64,000 bases of DNA, from IMG/VR virus record IMGVR_UViG_3300025645_000038, positions 1-64,000 of that record; one strand, written 5' to 3'. Within the stretch, counting starts at the first letter, position 1. Each line of letters opens with the position of its first letter. Shown here piece by piece: positions 1 through 7,171 of this stretch. This stretch comes from a virus. The notes beneath the pieces are model-generated. The model saw only the letters and a list, made by a program, of their open reading frames with translations. It was not told the origin of the DNA and ran no database searches. The position numbers and the translations under genes are program-made.

Positions 1-2
1 TA

Positions 3-125
3 GTAGAGCTAACTAAATCTGTTAGTGAGATAAAATCTATACTAACAGTAACGGAACCATTACACCAAATGGAACATATGTATCCTTGGCATAGTACGAA
101 TACAAGCTTAGACGAGGAGATGTAG
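3..125 (+). CDS. C-terminal fragment of a gene entering from the left
   Basis: The frame is open from the window edge to a TAG at 123-125 and ends in SLDEEM. Only about 40 residues are visible, with no recognisable domain. The stop lies 2 nt before the next ATG, and the GAGGAG that serves as that gene's RBS overlaps this gene's last codons, so the two are probably cotranscribed. The product cannot be assigned. Confidence 0.55.
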   Translation, partial: VELTKSVSEIKSILTVTEPLHQMEHMYPWHSTNTSLDEEM

Positions 126-127
126 AT

Positions 128-268
128 ATGGCTAAAATGATATTTGGTGGTGGTAAAGAAACTAAGTCTCGTAAAAAAACAAGGCAAGGTCAAGGTCGTG
201 GAACTAAACATAGTACTAGAGTTGGTTCTAAACGTTTTAAGAAAAAGTATAGAGGACAAGGTAAATAG
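128..268 (+). CDS. small basic protein, 46 aa
   Basis: The start is ATG 8 nt after GAGGAG (114-119). The product is very rich in Lys, Arg and Gly, starts MAKMIFGGGKETKSRKK and ends KKKYRGQGK. Such short Lys/Arg/Gly proteins recur in T4-like marine phages, from memory, and could bind nucleic acid, but no function is known to me. The next gene begins 2 nt after the stop. Confidence 0.7.
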   Translation: MAKMIFGGGKETKSRKKTRQGQGRGTKHSTRVGSKRFKKKYRGQGK

Positions 269-270
269 TT

Positions 271-807
271 ATGGCTAATCATGTAAGAAGTAGAGTTGAA
301 GTAGAATCTCCGACTAAAGAGATTCATGAGTTCATGAGTAAATTTGATGATTCTTGTACAGGTTTATTTGAAACTGAGTCATGTGCTAATACTTGTAAAG
401 TTGTGTTTGGTGATGACTGGAAATATAATATAGATGATATTGGTTCTAAATGGATATTTGCAGAAGAAGCAGCTTATTCAGATTTTGAAGAAGGTATTAC
501 AGATGAGTTAGTATTTACATCGGCTTGGTCTTTTCCTGAAGATTTCTTTCGTAACCTAACCAAAAAACTACAAGAGATAAGTGATGACTTTGAGTTAACA
601 GTAACTTGTGATGAAGAAAGTGAAGACTTTGTTGGTGGTGGTGTAGGAAATAAAAATGGATTTGCTTATGTAGAAGATGATGAAATAGAACCATTAGATT
701 ACGATAATGATGATGATGAATATATTGATGAACATTGGGATCTGATTAGTGAAGAAAAATGGTCTTGTGTTGAAGCTGCTAGAAATGGACTTAAAAATGA
801 AAAATAA
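271..807 (+). CDS. acidic protein, possible Api92/YubB-like ferredoxin-fold protein
   Basis: 178 aa. The N-terminal MANHVRSRVEVE followed by a mixed alpha/beta pattern, with a central FTSAWSFPEDFF segment (about residues 83-94) and a C-terminal EHWD, resembles the ferredoxin-like Api92/YubB (DUF1281) proteins of phages and plasmids, whose role is unknown. Residues 115-160 are strongly acidic. The assignment rests on pattern recall, so the family is tentative while the gene itself is well supported by length and spacing. Confidence 0.6.
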   Translation: MANHVRSRVEVESPTKEIHEFMSKFDDSCTGLFETESCANTCKVVFGDDWKYNIDDIGSKWIFAEEAAYSDFEEGITDELVFTSAWSFPEDFFRNLTKKLQEISDDFELTVTCDEESEDFVGGGVGNKNGFAYVEDDEIEPLDYDNDDDEYIDEHWDLISEEKWSCVEAARNGLKNEK

Positions 808-808
808 A

Positions 809-958
809 ATGAAAGTTAAAAGTACTTTAACAACTATAGATGGAACTTTATATGAAGACGAAGTTGTTAGTGTAGAAGGAAAAGAAAAAAATGGAGACCT
901 CAGAGTTAAAGATACTATGGGGCGAATTTGGTTTTTAAAAGAGGAGATGTTAAAATGA
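809..958 (+). CDS. small hypothetical protein, 49 aa
   Basis: A long frame is open from 749, but ATG at 809 (MKVKSTLTTIDG), one base after the previous stop, gives a compact beta-rich protein ending WFLKEEMLK. An ATG at 797 is an alternative start. No strong RBS is seen, so translational coupling to the upstream gene is likely. The stop overlaps the next start (ATGA). The fold could be a small SH3-like barrel (inference); no family is recognised. Confidence 0.55.
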   Translation: MKVKSTLTTIDGTLYEDEVVSVEGKEKNGDLRVKDTMGRIWFLKEEMLK

Positions 959-1125
959 AAAACATGTTACAAGTTATGAATGAGTTTACAGAATTTATTC
1001 TTGGAAAAGAAGAAACAGAAAGTCTTGTAGATAAAAAGAAAAAAACTATGGGTTTTGTAGCTGAAGGAGTTAAACCTAAGCGCAAATACACTAGAAGGAA
1101 AAAGAAAAATGCCACAAAGAAATAA
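955..1125 (+). CDS. small basic protein, 56 aa
   Basis: The ATG at 955 overlaps the previous stop (ATGA) and follows GAGGAG at 941-946 with good spacing, which decides this start over the further-upstream one. The product begins MKNMLQVMNEF and ends in a Lys/Arg-rich tail (KPKRKYTRRKKK). Function unknown; the tail suggests nucleic-acid or membrane contact. Confidence 0.65.
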   Translation: MKNMLQVMNEFTEFILGKEETESLVDKKKKTMGFVAEGVKPKRKYTRRKKKNATKK

Positions 1126-1252
1126 AAGTAAACGTACATATCGTAGACAAAATATAGTTGGAAACTTTAGAGGTTCTGAAGATGTCTTCATGACAAAAGT
1201 TCGTGATGGATTCATTAAATTTTTAGAATCACCATTCAAAGGATTTTTTTGA
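1109..1252 (+). CDS. small basic protein, 47 aa
   Basis: ATG at 1109 overlaps the end of the previous gene by 17 nt and sits after AGAAGGAAA. The product starts MPQRNKSKRTYRRQN and ends FKGFF. It is basic at the N terminus with an amphipathic C-terminal half. No family is recognised, and small size leaves some doubt that it is translated. Confidence 0.5.
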   Translation: MPQRNKSKRTYRRQNIVGNFRGSEDVFMTKVRDGFIKFLESPFKGFF

Positions 1253-1277
1253 TTTTTAATATTCTTTCTAATTCATT

Positions 1278-1291
1278 ATATTTATTATTGA
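1278..1291 (+). promoter_or_regulatory. late-promoter-like motif ATATTTATTATTGA
   Basis: One of about nine similar 14-mers (best form ATATTTATATATGA) in gaps ahead of genes. It lies 16 nt before the TTG start of the holin-like gene and within the 55-nt gap after the small-gene cluster. Confidence 0.4.
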
Positions 1292-1307
1292 ATAATGGAG
1301 AAAAAAA

Positions 1308-1622
1308 TTGGACTCAAAAGATTTAGTAACTAAAGATGCTAGACAAAACCAAAAACATTTTATAAATGTAAAGTTAGTAGAACTAATAAATTATAGACAA
1401 TCACGAAAGTGGTATGTTAGTATTGCTGTTGTAGGTATGTTTGCTGTAATACTAATGCTTATGATTTATTTTATGGGACAAGGAAAAGATGTTACTGATG
1501 GGTGGAAAGAAATCCTACTCTTAATGTTAGGTGGATTTGTTGGTTCATTTGCAAAGGTTATTGATTTTTGGTTTAACAATCAAGAGAATGATAACAAGCT
1601 CTTAGAACACGCAGACGACTAA
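1308..1622 (+). CDS. two-TM membrane protein, holin candidate
   Basis: 104 aa. TTG start with GGAG at 1297-1300; the nearby ATG at 1295 is in another frame that closes after 12 codons. A charged N terminus of about 33 residues is followed by two hydrophobic segments (about 36-57 and 69-88) and a short acidic tail. Size and topology fit small holins, and an endolysin without a signal peptide lies 0.9 kb downstream in the same direction. The holin role is inferred from topology and context only. Confidence 0.6.
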   Translation: MDSKDLVTKDARQNQKHFINVKLVELINYRQSRKWYVSIAVVGMFAVILMLMIYFMGQGKDVTDGWKEILLLMLGGFVGSFAKVIDFWFNNQENDNKLLEHADD

Positions 1623-1837
1623 TGAAGAAAAAACATTTAGTATCTTTAGTAACAATAATCAAAGATAATTTATACGCATATAGAAAAGCAAATTGGGAAG
1701 ACAAAGATGTTGTAGAAACAGTATCTGAAGTTATTACTAAAAGTTTTGCTAATTACATGAAAGACCAAGAAGGTTTAGAAAAGTTAGGTAAAACCGAAGA
1801 AGATTTTCTTGCTCCACCAAATGGACTAAATCAATGA
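1622..1837 (+). CDS. small helical protein in lysis cluster
   Basis: 71 aa, beginning at an ATG that overlaps the previous TAA (TAATG) and ending with ATGA overlap into the next gene, so it is tightly coupled on both sides. Mostly helical and charged, ending PPNGLNQ. No family recognised. Confidence 0.65.
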   Translation: MKKKHLVSLVTIIKDNLYAYRKANWEDKDVVETVSEVITKSFANYMKDQEGLEKLGKTEEDFLAPPNGLNQ

Positions 1838-2487
1838 ACATCGCTACATTAGCTGGACATCTAGCATTCGGACTTATAGCTTTTTCTTTCTTAGTCAAAG
1901 ATATATTTTGGTTAAGAATAGTTTCTATAGTAGCCAGTCTATTTTCAGTATTCTATAATTATGTTATACCATTGGAACCAATGTGGTTAGCTATTAATTG
2001 GAATTTTATTTTTATCGGAGTAAACTTGTTTCATATTGGTGTTATACTATATGAGAAACGAGCAGTTAAGATGGATGCTAAAAACGAAGAGTTGTATTCT
2101 ACCTTATTTAAAGATATGACTCCTGTAGAATACTTAAAGATTAGTAGAGCTGCACAATGGGAAACGTTAAAACCAAATATGAGAGTTATAACTCAAGGTA
2201 TGCCTGTTCCTGATTTGTATCTTATATACAATGGAACAGTAGATGTTATTGTTGATAATGAACACATAGCTGAATTAAGAGATGGTGAGTTTGTCGGTGA
2301 AATGTCTTTTCTTACAGAGAAGACGGCTACTGCTACTTGTAAGGTTAGACACGAGTCACAATGCTTAGTTTGGAAGCAAAGAGAATTTAAAGAGTTACTA
2401 AAGCGTAACCCATCACTATACTTTACTATACAATCTGTACTATCAGCGCAAGTATCAGATAAGTTAGTAAGTAGTACAAAGAAATAG
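1834..2487 (+). CDS. Popeye-like membrane protein with cyclic-nucleotide-binding fold
   Basis: 217 aa. Three predicted membrane helices occupy about residues 5-75 (LAFGLIAFSFLV, LRIVSIVASLFSVFY, WNFIFIGVNLFHIGVIL). A cupin-type cyclic-nucleotide-binding domain follows (about 95-205), with the phosphate-cassette pattern GEFVGEMSFL then TATATCKV. In canonical cAMP-binding domains the cassette has GEL.L....R.A; here the Arg position reads Ala, so classical cyclic-nucleotide binding is doubtful. Three TM helices plus a degenerate cNMP fold is the Popeye (POPDC) architecture. It lies between a holin-like gene and the endolysin, suggesting a lysis-timing or membrane role (inference). Confidence 0.75.
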   Translation: MNIATLAGHLAFGLIAFSFLVKDIFWLRIVSIVASLFSVFYNYVIPLEPMWLAINWNFIFIGVNLFHIGVILYEKRAVKMDAKNEELYSTLFKDMTPVEYLKISRAAQWETLKPNMRVITQGMPVPDLYLIYNGTVDVIVDNEHIAELRDGEFVGEMSFLTEKTATATCKVRHESQCLVWKQREFKELLKRNPSLYFTIQSVLSAQVSDKLVSSTKK

Positions 2488-2496
2488 GAGATAATA

Positions 2497-2973
2497 ATGT
2501 TAACTAAATTTGACGATATAATAGAAGTAGTATTACACCACGAAGGTGGATATGTAAACGATCCTAAAGATCCTGGCGGTGAGACTAATTTTGGTATAGC
2601 TAAAAGAAGTCATCCCGATGTGGATATAAAGAACTTAACTAAAGAAGGTGCTAAAGAAATTTATTACGAAAATTATTGGTGTGATAATAAAGTGCCTGAT
2701 ATGCCAGATGATTTAAAACACATATACTTTGATATGTGCGTAAACCAAGGTAGAGGTAGAGCAGTCAAAATTTTACAAAGAGCTGCTAATGCCAAGGGAG
2801 CAGAACTTAAAGTAGATGGTGGTATGGGTCCTAAGACTTTAGCTGCTATGAAAGGTGTGGAGTTAGATAGAGTTAGAGCATACAGAATAAAATACTACGC
2901 TGACTTAGTTACCCGTAAACCCGACTTAGAAAAGTTTTACTTTGGTTGGTTTCGTAGAGGATTAGAAGTATAA
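2497..2973 (+). CDS. endolysin, glycoside hydrolase family 108 with peptidoglycan-binding domain
   Basis: 158 aa, RBS TAGGAG. The N terminus carries the family motif HHEGGYVNDPKDPGGETNFGI (within residues 14-34), with Glu16 as the expected catalytic acid; such enzymes are N-acetylmuramidases that cut the glycan backbone. Residues 85-150 (AVKILQRAAN, VDGGMGPKTLAAM, RIKYYADLV, FYFGWFRR) match the C-terminal PG_binding_3 domain. There is no signal peptide, so release through a holin is expected, consistent with the two-TM gene upstream. Confidence 0.93.
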   Translation: MLTKFDDIIEVVLHHEGGYVNDPKDPGGETNFGIAKRSHPDVDIKNLTKEGAKEIYYENYWCDNKVPDMPDDLKHIYFDMCVNQGRGRAVKILQRAANAKGAELKVDGGMGPKTLAAMKGVELDRVRAYRIKYYADLVTRKPDLEKFYFGWFRRGLEV

Positions 2974-3095
2974 AATAATTGTAAAAAAAATACATTTTTA
3001 TTAATTTTCTTTATATATATTATAGAAGTTACTAATGTCGCTCAAAAGAGGATATTAGTGTTTGACTAAATAGTAAACAAAATAGGAGAAATACA
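2974..3095 (+). other. 122-nt gap between endolysin and Hsp20 genes
   Basis: AT-rich. A TTTATATATATTATAGA stretch (3010-3026) resembles the late-promoter-like motif. An ACTAAT/ATTAGT inverted repeat flanks a short loop around 3032-3060. The RBS AATAGGAG precedes the Hsp20 start. No gene is seen. Confidence 0.4.
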
Positions 3096-3557
3096 ATGAC
3101 TAGATTAATAGTTAATCCACAGCATCTCAACAGAGATGAATTTTTAACCCCATTCGATAAAATATTTGACCAAATGATGAGTAAGCAGTTTCCTGCTTTT
3201 CAAGAAGAGGTTGGTGTATCTTTCAACAAAGGAGCTTATCCTAAAGTGAATATCTATGAGTATGATGACAATATTGGTATCATAGCTGAGATTCCAGGAT
3301 TGGATAAGAAGAATGTTTCGGTAGAAGTTGAAGACAACGTACTAACAGTTTCAGGTGACAAACATGGATTCGAAGATGATGGTGGTAAATGTATAACAAG
3401 AGAATTAAAACATTCTTCATTCAAAAGGTCTTTTAACTTAGGTGACCATTTAGATGGAGATGATGTTAGCGCTACATTTAAAGATGGAATGTTATCAATA
3501 ACAATTCCAAAAATAGAGCCAGAACTCCCTAAAAAGAAGATGGTAAAAATATCATAA
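3096..3557 (+). CDS. small heat-shock protein (Hsp20/alpha-crystallin)
   Basis: 153 aa, RBS AGGAGAAATACA. An alpha-crystallin domain spans about residues 48-145: YPKVNIYEYDDNIGIIAEIPGL opens it, then LTVSGDK, RELKHSSFKRSFNL and the diagnostic ATFKDGMLSITIPK (A-x-x-x-G-x-L). Small heat-shock proteins hold unfolding proteins and are common in T4-like cyanophages, where they are thought to aid virion assembly. The gene stands alone between gaps with its own late-type signal. Confidence 0.95.
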   Translation: MTRLIVNPQHLNRDEFLTPFDKIFDQMMSKQFPAFQEEVGVSFNKGAYPKVNIYEYDDNIGIIAEIPGLDKKNVSVEVEDNVLTVSGDKHGFEDDGGKCITRELKHSSFKRSFNLGDHLDGDDVSATFKDGMLSITIPKIEPELPKKKMVKIS

Positions 3558-3583
3558 AAAAACTTATCACAGTTAATGATATT

Positions 3584-3748
3584 ATGTATATTGTTCGTGG
3601 AACGGTATTGGCTCAGGTTGCAGAAGCTTCTGGTGGTACAGAAGAATTAAAAAAAAGATACAATAATGTCGATACCGTTCTTCGGAACGGCGATACATAC
3701 TATATGTGTGATACTATTCAGATTGCAGAATTTACAGACATAAATTAG
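3584..3748 (+). CDS. possible small protein, 54 aa
   Basis: The frame starts MYIVRGTVLAQVAEASGG and ends TIQIAEFTDIN. It fills the gap after Hsp20 but lacks a good RBS. The DNA within it also forms a perfect 6-bp hairpin with a TTCG loop at 3675-3690. Existence is uncertain. Confidence 0.4.
   Translation: MYIVRGTVLAQVAEASGGTEELKKRYNNVDTVLRNGDTYYMCDTIQIAEFTDIN
3675..3690 (+). other. hairpin CCGTTC-TTCG-GAACGG
   Basis: Perfect 6-bp GC-containing stem with a stable UUCG tetraloop, notable in this AT-rich DNA. No U-run follows, so it does not look like an intrinsic terminator. It could be an RNA stability or processing element inside the small frame. Confidence 0.4.
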
Positions 3749-3755
3749 GTTTTTA

Positions 3756-3769
3756 ATATTTATTATAGA
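3756..3769 (+). promoter_or_regulatory. late-promoter-like motif ATATTTATTATAGA
   Basis: Same family as the site at 31317. It lies 16 nt before the GTG start of the membrane coiled-coil gene, with RBS AAATAGGAG between. Confidence 0.4.
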
Positions 3770-3785
3770 TAAATAGGAGAACATC

Positions 3786-4694
3786 GTGTTTGAACAAAGT
3801 AAAAACTTTTCTAATCTAGTAGGACTTTCAGCTCTACTGATTGCATTTAGTGCAGCTTTCTTTTCAGTATTTGGATTATCAAAACTATTCGCTGGAGCAG
3901 AACTCTCAGTAATTATTATGGCTAGTTCATTAGAATTTGGTAAATTAGTAGCTGCTTCGTTCTTATATCGATATTGGGATAGGATTAATCTATTACAAAA
4001 ATTTTATATGACATTCGCTACAGTAATTCTTATCATCATAACATCCGCTGGTATATTTGGGTTCCTATCCAATGCTTATCAAGGTGCTACAGTAGAATTT
4101 GAAAAAGAATCTACTAATCTAATATTCAAAGAAGATAGACTAAAACAACTACAAGAAGATAAAGTATATCTTAAAGAGGAATTGGAACAAGCTATAGCAG
4201 AATTACCAGATAACTATAGAACCGCTCGTAGAAAACTCAGAGAAGATTACCAACCACAGATATCGGCAATCAACAAACAGATGATTGATTTGAAAGGTGA
4301 GATAGGTGAACTAAAAACTGCGTTGGTAGAAACAGGCGTGGATGTAGGACCTGTGATTTATTTAGCTAGAACTTTTCAGACAGACATAGATACTGTAGTT
4401 AAGTTTTTTATCTTTGTTCTTATCTTTGTGTTTGACCCGATGGCAGTCATGTTTGTTATAAGTTATAATGTGGCGCTAGAGTATAGAGATGAAGAAGATG
4501 AAACCCAAGCTGTGGTAAAGAAAAAGAAAAAGAAATGGCCTGTTTATGGTGAAAAGAAAAAAGAAGTAGAAAATGAAAATGAAGTTTCTGTTAGCAAGAG
4601 TTTGTTAAAAAAAATTATAAATCAAGCTAAAAGTAAAGTAACACTTGGTGGTAGAGACGAAACTGATATGAATAATTTAGAAAAAAAAATATAA
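3786..4694 (+). CDS. membrane protein with central coiled coil
   Basis: 302 aa, GTG start after AAATAGGAG. Three hydrophobic segments lie in residues 10-100 (LVGLSALLIAFSAAFFSVF, ELSVIIMASSLEFGKL, TFATVILIIITSAGIFGF). A long charged coiled coil (about 110-185) follows, then another membrane segment (VVKFFIFVLIFVFDPMAVMFVIS). The tail is rich in Lys and Glu with a run of six Lys. The topology resembles DUF4407-type membrane proteins, but I do not recognise it with confidence. A role in host-envelope modification or superinfection control would be speculation. Confidence 0.75.
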   Translation: MFEQSKNFSNLVGLSALLIAFSAAFFSVFGLSKLFAGAELSVIIMASSLEFGKLVAASFLYRYWDRINLLQKFYMTFATVILIIITSAGIFGFLSNAYQGATVEFEKESTNLIFKEDRLKQLQEDKVYLKEELEQAIAELPDNYRTARRKLREDYQPQISAINKQMIDLKGEIGELKTALVETGVDVGPVIYLARTFQTDIDTVVKFFIFVLIFVFDPMAVMFVISYNVALEYRDEEDETQAVVKKKKKKWPVYGEKKKEVENENEVSVSKSLLKKIINQAKSKVTLGGRDETDMNNLEKKI

Positions 4695-4695
4695 A

Positions 4696-4733
4696 TAAAG
4701 CTTGACTTATACTGGTTTTCTTTCGTAGCTTTA
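4696..4733 (+). promoter_or_regulatory. promoter-like repeat, copy 1 (TTGACT-N18-TAGCTT)
   Basis: TAAAGCT (4696-4702) and AGCTTTA (4727-4733) form inverted arms. TTGACT (4702-4707) and TAGCTT (4726-4731) are 18 nt apart, like -35/-10 boxes. The inner sequence differs from the other three copies. The gene start is 27 nt downstream. Confidence 0.55.
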
Positions 4734-4757
4734 GGAGTAAAAGAAAGGAAATAATTA

Positions 4758-5132
4758 ATGAATAATGAAAATAAACAAAAATATAATTCTTCAGTAAATA
4801 AACTACTAGAGAATATCAAAGTAAACTACGCCGGCTGGGGTAGTAATCCTAATGATTTGGAAGATTCACAAAAGAAGAGAAGACTTCAAATGATTGACGA
4901 GTTCAACAATGGACTTCGTGTTAAGTCTGGTAGAAAATTTGATAAGGTTATCCAAGGTTCTTCAGTATGGGGATTTATCGCTAAAACAGATGGAGTGTTA
5001 AAAGGTATTCCTTACTTTGTTGGTGATGTATTCAAAGCTGCTGGTTGGAGAGCTCCAGCAAAGCATGTGAGGGGTACTATCTTCTCTTCAGAAACTAATT
5101 GGTTTAGTTGGACAGGTCCGAGGTATTTATAA
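4758..5132 (+). CDS. hypothetical protein, 124 aa
   Basis: Starts MNNENKQKYNSSVNKLLEN after AAAGGAAA. Conserved-looking aromatic and glycine patches (NYAGWGSNP, GSSVWGFIAK, NWFSWTGPRYL) imply a folded protein. It is preceded by promoter-like repeat copy 1. No family recognised. Its TAA overlaps the next ATG, so the two genes are coupled. Confidence 0.7.
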   Translation: MNNENKQKYNSSVNKLLENIKVNYAGWGSNPNDLEDSQKKRRLQMIDEFNNGLRVKSGRKFDKVIQGSSVWGFIAKTDGVLKGIPYFVGDVFKAAGWRAPAKHVRGTIFSSETNWFSWTGPRYL

Positions 5133-5578
5133 TGAGTCAAGATTGGATAGAAAGAAATAAAGAACAGTTTGGTGTTCAGATAATCGAACTCAAAAAGATT
5201 ATCGAAAATCAAGTTCTTGCTTCAGGCAAATCAGATGAGTTTACTTCCGATATGTATGTAGCTTTAATTAGTGGTAGGAAGATTACCGAAAAGATGGAAG
5301 CTGCTATAGATAAACTAATCAAATCTAATTCACCAGACGAACTATTAAAACGAGAAGAGTGGGTTGATAAGGTGGTTCCTAAACTACTGATGGTAGAAAG
5401 TCTGGTTGAAGAAACGGATTGGACAGATAGTTATAAAGCTAGTACTAAATATTTCTTAAAGAGTATTATAAAACAAGCCAAAACAAGAAAGACATTATCT
5501 AAGAAACAGATGGAATCTGTTAGTAGTGTATATGCTAGAATCAAAAAAAATCTTAAAAAAAGTGAAAATAAAGCTTGA
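5132..5578 (+). CDS. hypothetical helical protein, 148 aa
   Basis: The start at 5132 (MSQDWIERNKEQFG) overlaps the previous stop (TAATG) and replaces a longer in-frame start at 5108. The product is all-helical and charged, with a Lys-rich C terminus (AKTRKTLSKKQME). Its TGA stop lies inside promoter-like repeat copy 2. The C-terminal segment KSIIKQAKTRKTL resembles KKIINQAKSKVTL at the end of the 302-aa membrane protein, suggesting a shared short motif. Function unknown. Confidence 0.68.
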   Translation: MSQDWIERNKEQFGVQIIELKKIIENQVLASGKSDEFTSDMYVALISGRKITEKMEAAIDKLIKSNSPDELLKREEWVDKVVPKLLMVESLVEETDWTDSYKASTKYFLKSIIKQAKTRKTLSKKQMESVSSVYARIKKNLKKSENKA

Positions 5579-5605
5579 CTTTTAGCAAATTTATTCGTAG
5601 CTTTA
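5569..5605 (+). promoter_or_regulatory. promoter-like repeat, copy 2 (TTGACT-N17-TAGCTT)
   Basis: Arms TAAAGCT (5569-5575) and AGCTTTA (5599-5605); TTGACT 5575-5580 and TAGCTT 5598-5603 with 17 nt between. The interior is nearly identical to copies 3 and 4. It overlaps the stop codon of the upstream gene. Confidence 0.6.
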
Positions 5606-5626
5606 GATATAATGAAAGGGAAAAAT

Positions 5627-5947
5627 ATGAAAGATTTGTTTTTAGACGGTTATTGGGTTAATAAAAAGAGTGGAACTATCCACTTCGTTTCGGAAAGTAT
5701 AAATGAGTATACAGGTACTAAAACTTTATGGGCTCAAACTCAAAACCTTCCGTATGAAAGAGATTACTTTTTCAATGATAAGAATGGTGGTATTGATAGG
5801 TTCTTAAAAAACTATAAGTTTATTTGTGATGGTGCTGACACCCCACATGATTTCTATCATTATGTTTTACATAATGCGACTTTGAAAAATAGATTTAGTC
5901 GTGGTTTTATTTGTAAAGAAGAATTTTTTGCTAGAATTTTTAATTAA
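5627..5947 (+). CDS. hypothetical protein, 106 aa
   Basis: ATG at 5627 (MKDLFLDGYWVNKKSGTIHF) has GAAAGGG just upstream, which favours it over an in-frame ATG at 5612. The protein is aromatic-rich and beta-leaning (TKTLWAQTQNLPYERDYFF), probably a compact domain. It is transcribed from repeat copy 2 in this reading. No family recognised. Confidence 0.65.
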   Translation: MKDLFLDGYWVNKKSGTIHFVSESINEYTGTKTLWAQTQNLPYERDYFFNDKNGGIDRFLKNYKFICDGADTPHDFYHYVLHNATLKNRFSRGFICKEEFFARIFN

Positions 5948-5962
5948 TAAAAAGGAGAATAA

Positions 5963-6241
5963 ATGACATACATTTATAAAACAATATGGAGTGGTTCAGA
6001 AATTATAGCTGAGTATTGCTACTCATCATTACACAACAAGATTAAGGTTGTGGAGTTAACAGTAGATGGTAAGTTCCATAGGACTAATTGGATGGGGCCT
6101 AATGGTAGGGATAAGTTAATGGGTGAGTTGATGAGTGATTATGATAAGATTATGTTTGCTCAACAAGATCCTGATTATGATTCGGAGATTGATTTAGATA
6201 GGGATGTTCCAATTTCTCAATTAGCTGGTGCATGGAGATAA
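5963..6241 (+). CDS. hypothetical protein, 92 aa
   Basis: RBS AAGGAG. Begins MTYIYKTIWSGSEIIAEYCY and contains a tryptophan-glycine patch (HRTNWMGPNGRDKL) and an acidic C-terminal part. Function unknown. Confidence 0.65.
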   Translation: MTYIYKTIWSGSEIIAEYCYSSLHNKIKVVELTVDGKFHRTNWMGPNGRDKLMGELMSDYDKIMFAQQDPDYDSEIDLDRDVPISQLAGAWR

Positions 6242-6244
6242 CTT

Positions 6245-6421
6245 ATGGAGTATAAAGAAATACTACTCAAGTTAGAACTTATAGAGTGTGAGTTAGTAGA
6301 CGCTTACAACACAGGCTACGACAACGAAATCAATAGTGATTCATTACACTATATTGATTGTGCAAAAGATGAGTTGTATAGTCTTAAATCTGAAATTGAA
6401 AAGGTTGTGTCAAATGACTAA
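6245..6421 (+). CDS. small helical acidic protein, 58 aa
   Basis: ATG 3 nt after the previous stop. The product MEYKEILLKLELIECELVD... is predicted fully helical and ends EIEKVVSND. It overlaps the next start by 8 nt. No family recognised. Confidence 0.6.
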   Translation: MEYKEILLKLELIECELVDAYNTGYDNEINSDSLHYIDCAKDELYSLKSEIEKVVSND

Positions 6422-6641
6422 TCAACAGTTAATGGATACTATTATTAATAAGTTTGATGGTGAAATAGTCGTTCCTAATCAATGGCGGGTTGATGGTTCC
6501 AAAGGTAAACAGTACACTGTAAAGTGGGATAAGTACCATAGAAACTACAGTTGTAACTGCTTGGGTTATACTTATAGAAGAAGGTGTAAACATACTACAC
6601 AAATAAGTGATTCTTTCAAACAACAATATGGAGTAAAATAA
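6414..6641 (+). CDS. SWIM-type zinc-finger protein, 75 aa
   Basis: Start at 6414 (MTNQQLMDTIINKF). The C-terminal half has YTVKWDKYHRNYSCNCLGYTY followed by RRRCKHTTQI, which fits the SWIM pattern C-x-C-x(n)-C-x-H with ligands at about residues 48, 50, 58 and 60. SWIM fingers bind DNA or protein in transposase-, SNF2- and recombination-linked proteins. As a stand-alone mini-protein its partner is unknown. Overlaps genes on both sides, so coupled translation is likely. Confidence 0.72.
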   Translation: MTNQQLMDTIINKFDGEIVVPNQWRVDGSKGKQYTVKWDKYHRNYSCNCLGYTYRRRCKHTTQISDSFKQQYGVK

Positions 6642-7171
6642 TGATATCAACAGAAAAAGCAATAGCTGGTTTAATAGCGGTAACATTAGCAAATGGTTTT
6701 TTCTCAACCACAATGTTTACAGAATACAAAGAAATGTATTCAGATAAAATAGAAAGGTTGGAATCAGAAAATTCAGAATTAAGAGATGAACTATCTCACT
6801 ATGATGAATACGGTATTCAAGTAGATGTAACAATGTATCAGCCAAATGAAATTCAATGTGATGATACACCAAACATAACTGCTGATGGAACTAAGATTCG
6901 TATCAGTAAAGCATCTAACTATAAGTTTGTTGCACTATCTCGTAACCTACTCAAACGATGGGGTGGGCCTTTTGACTATGGTGATTTCATATTACTAAAG
7001 GGAACAGACCACAAAGATGGTGTGTATCAGGTAAGAGATACTATGAATCCTAAATGGGTTAATGTAGTAGACATTTTAGAATCAGAACATGTACAACCAT
7101 ATAAGTTTACGGATGTACATATTTACAAATTAAATTGGTTAACAAAAGAAAAGGAAATAACAAATGGGTAA
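6641..7171 (+). CDS. membrane-anchored 3D-domain (RlpA/MltA-like barrel) protein
   Basis: 176 aa. An N-terminal hydrophobic anchor (AIAGLIAVTLANGFFSTTMF, about 7-26) precedes a coiled-coil linker (YSDKIERLESENSELRDEL) and a beta-barrel domain: VTMYQPNEIQCDDTPNITADGT, VALSRNLLKRWGG, DFILLKG, GVYQVRDTMNPKWVNVVDI. The two Asp residues in that last segment match the conserved acidic pair of 3D-domain lytic transglycosylases. It may act on peptidoglycan in the periplasm during lysis or entry; activity is not proven. Confidence 0.7.
   Translation: MISTEKAIAGLIAVTLANGFFSTTMFTEYKEMYSDKIERLESENSELRDELSHYDEYGIQVDVTMYQPNEIQCDDTPNITADGTKIRISKASNYKFVALSRNLLKRWGGPFDYGDFILLKGTDHKDGVYQVRDTMNPKWVNVVDILESEHVQPYKFTDVHIYKLNWLTKEKEITNG

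Noticed and set aside
3675-3690. UUCG hairpin as a transcription terminator
   Set aside because: No T tract follows and the surrounding frame stays open.
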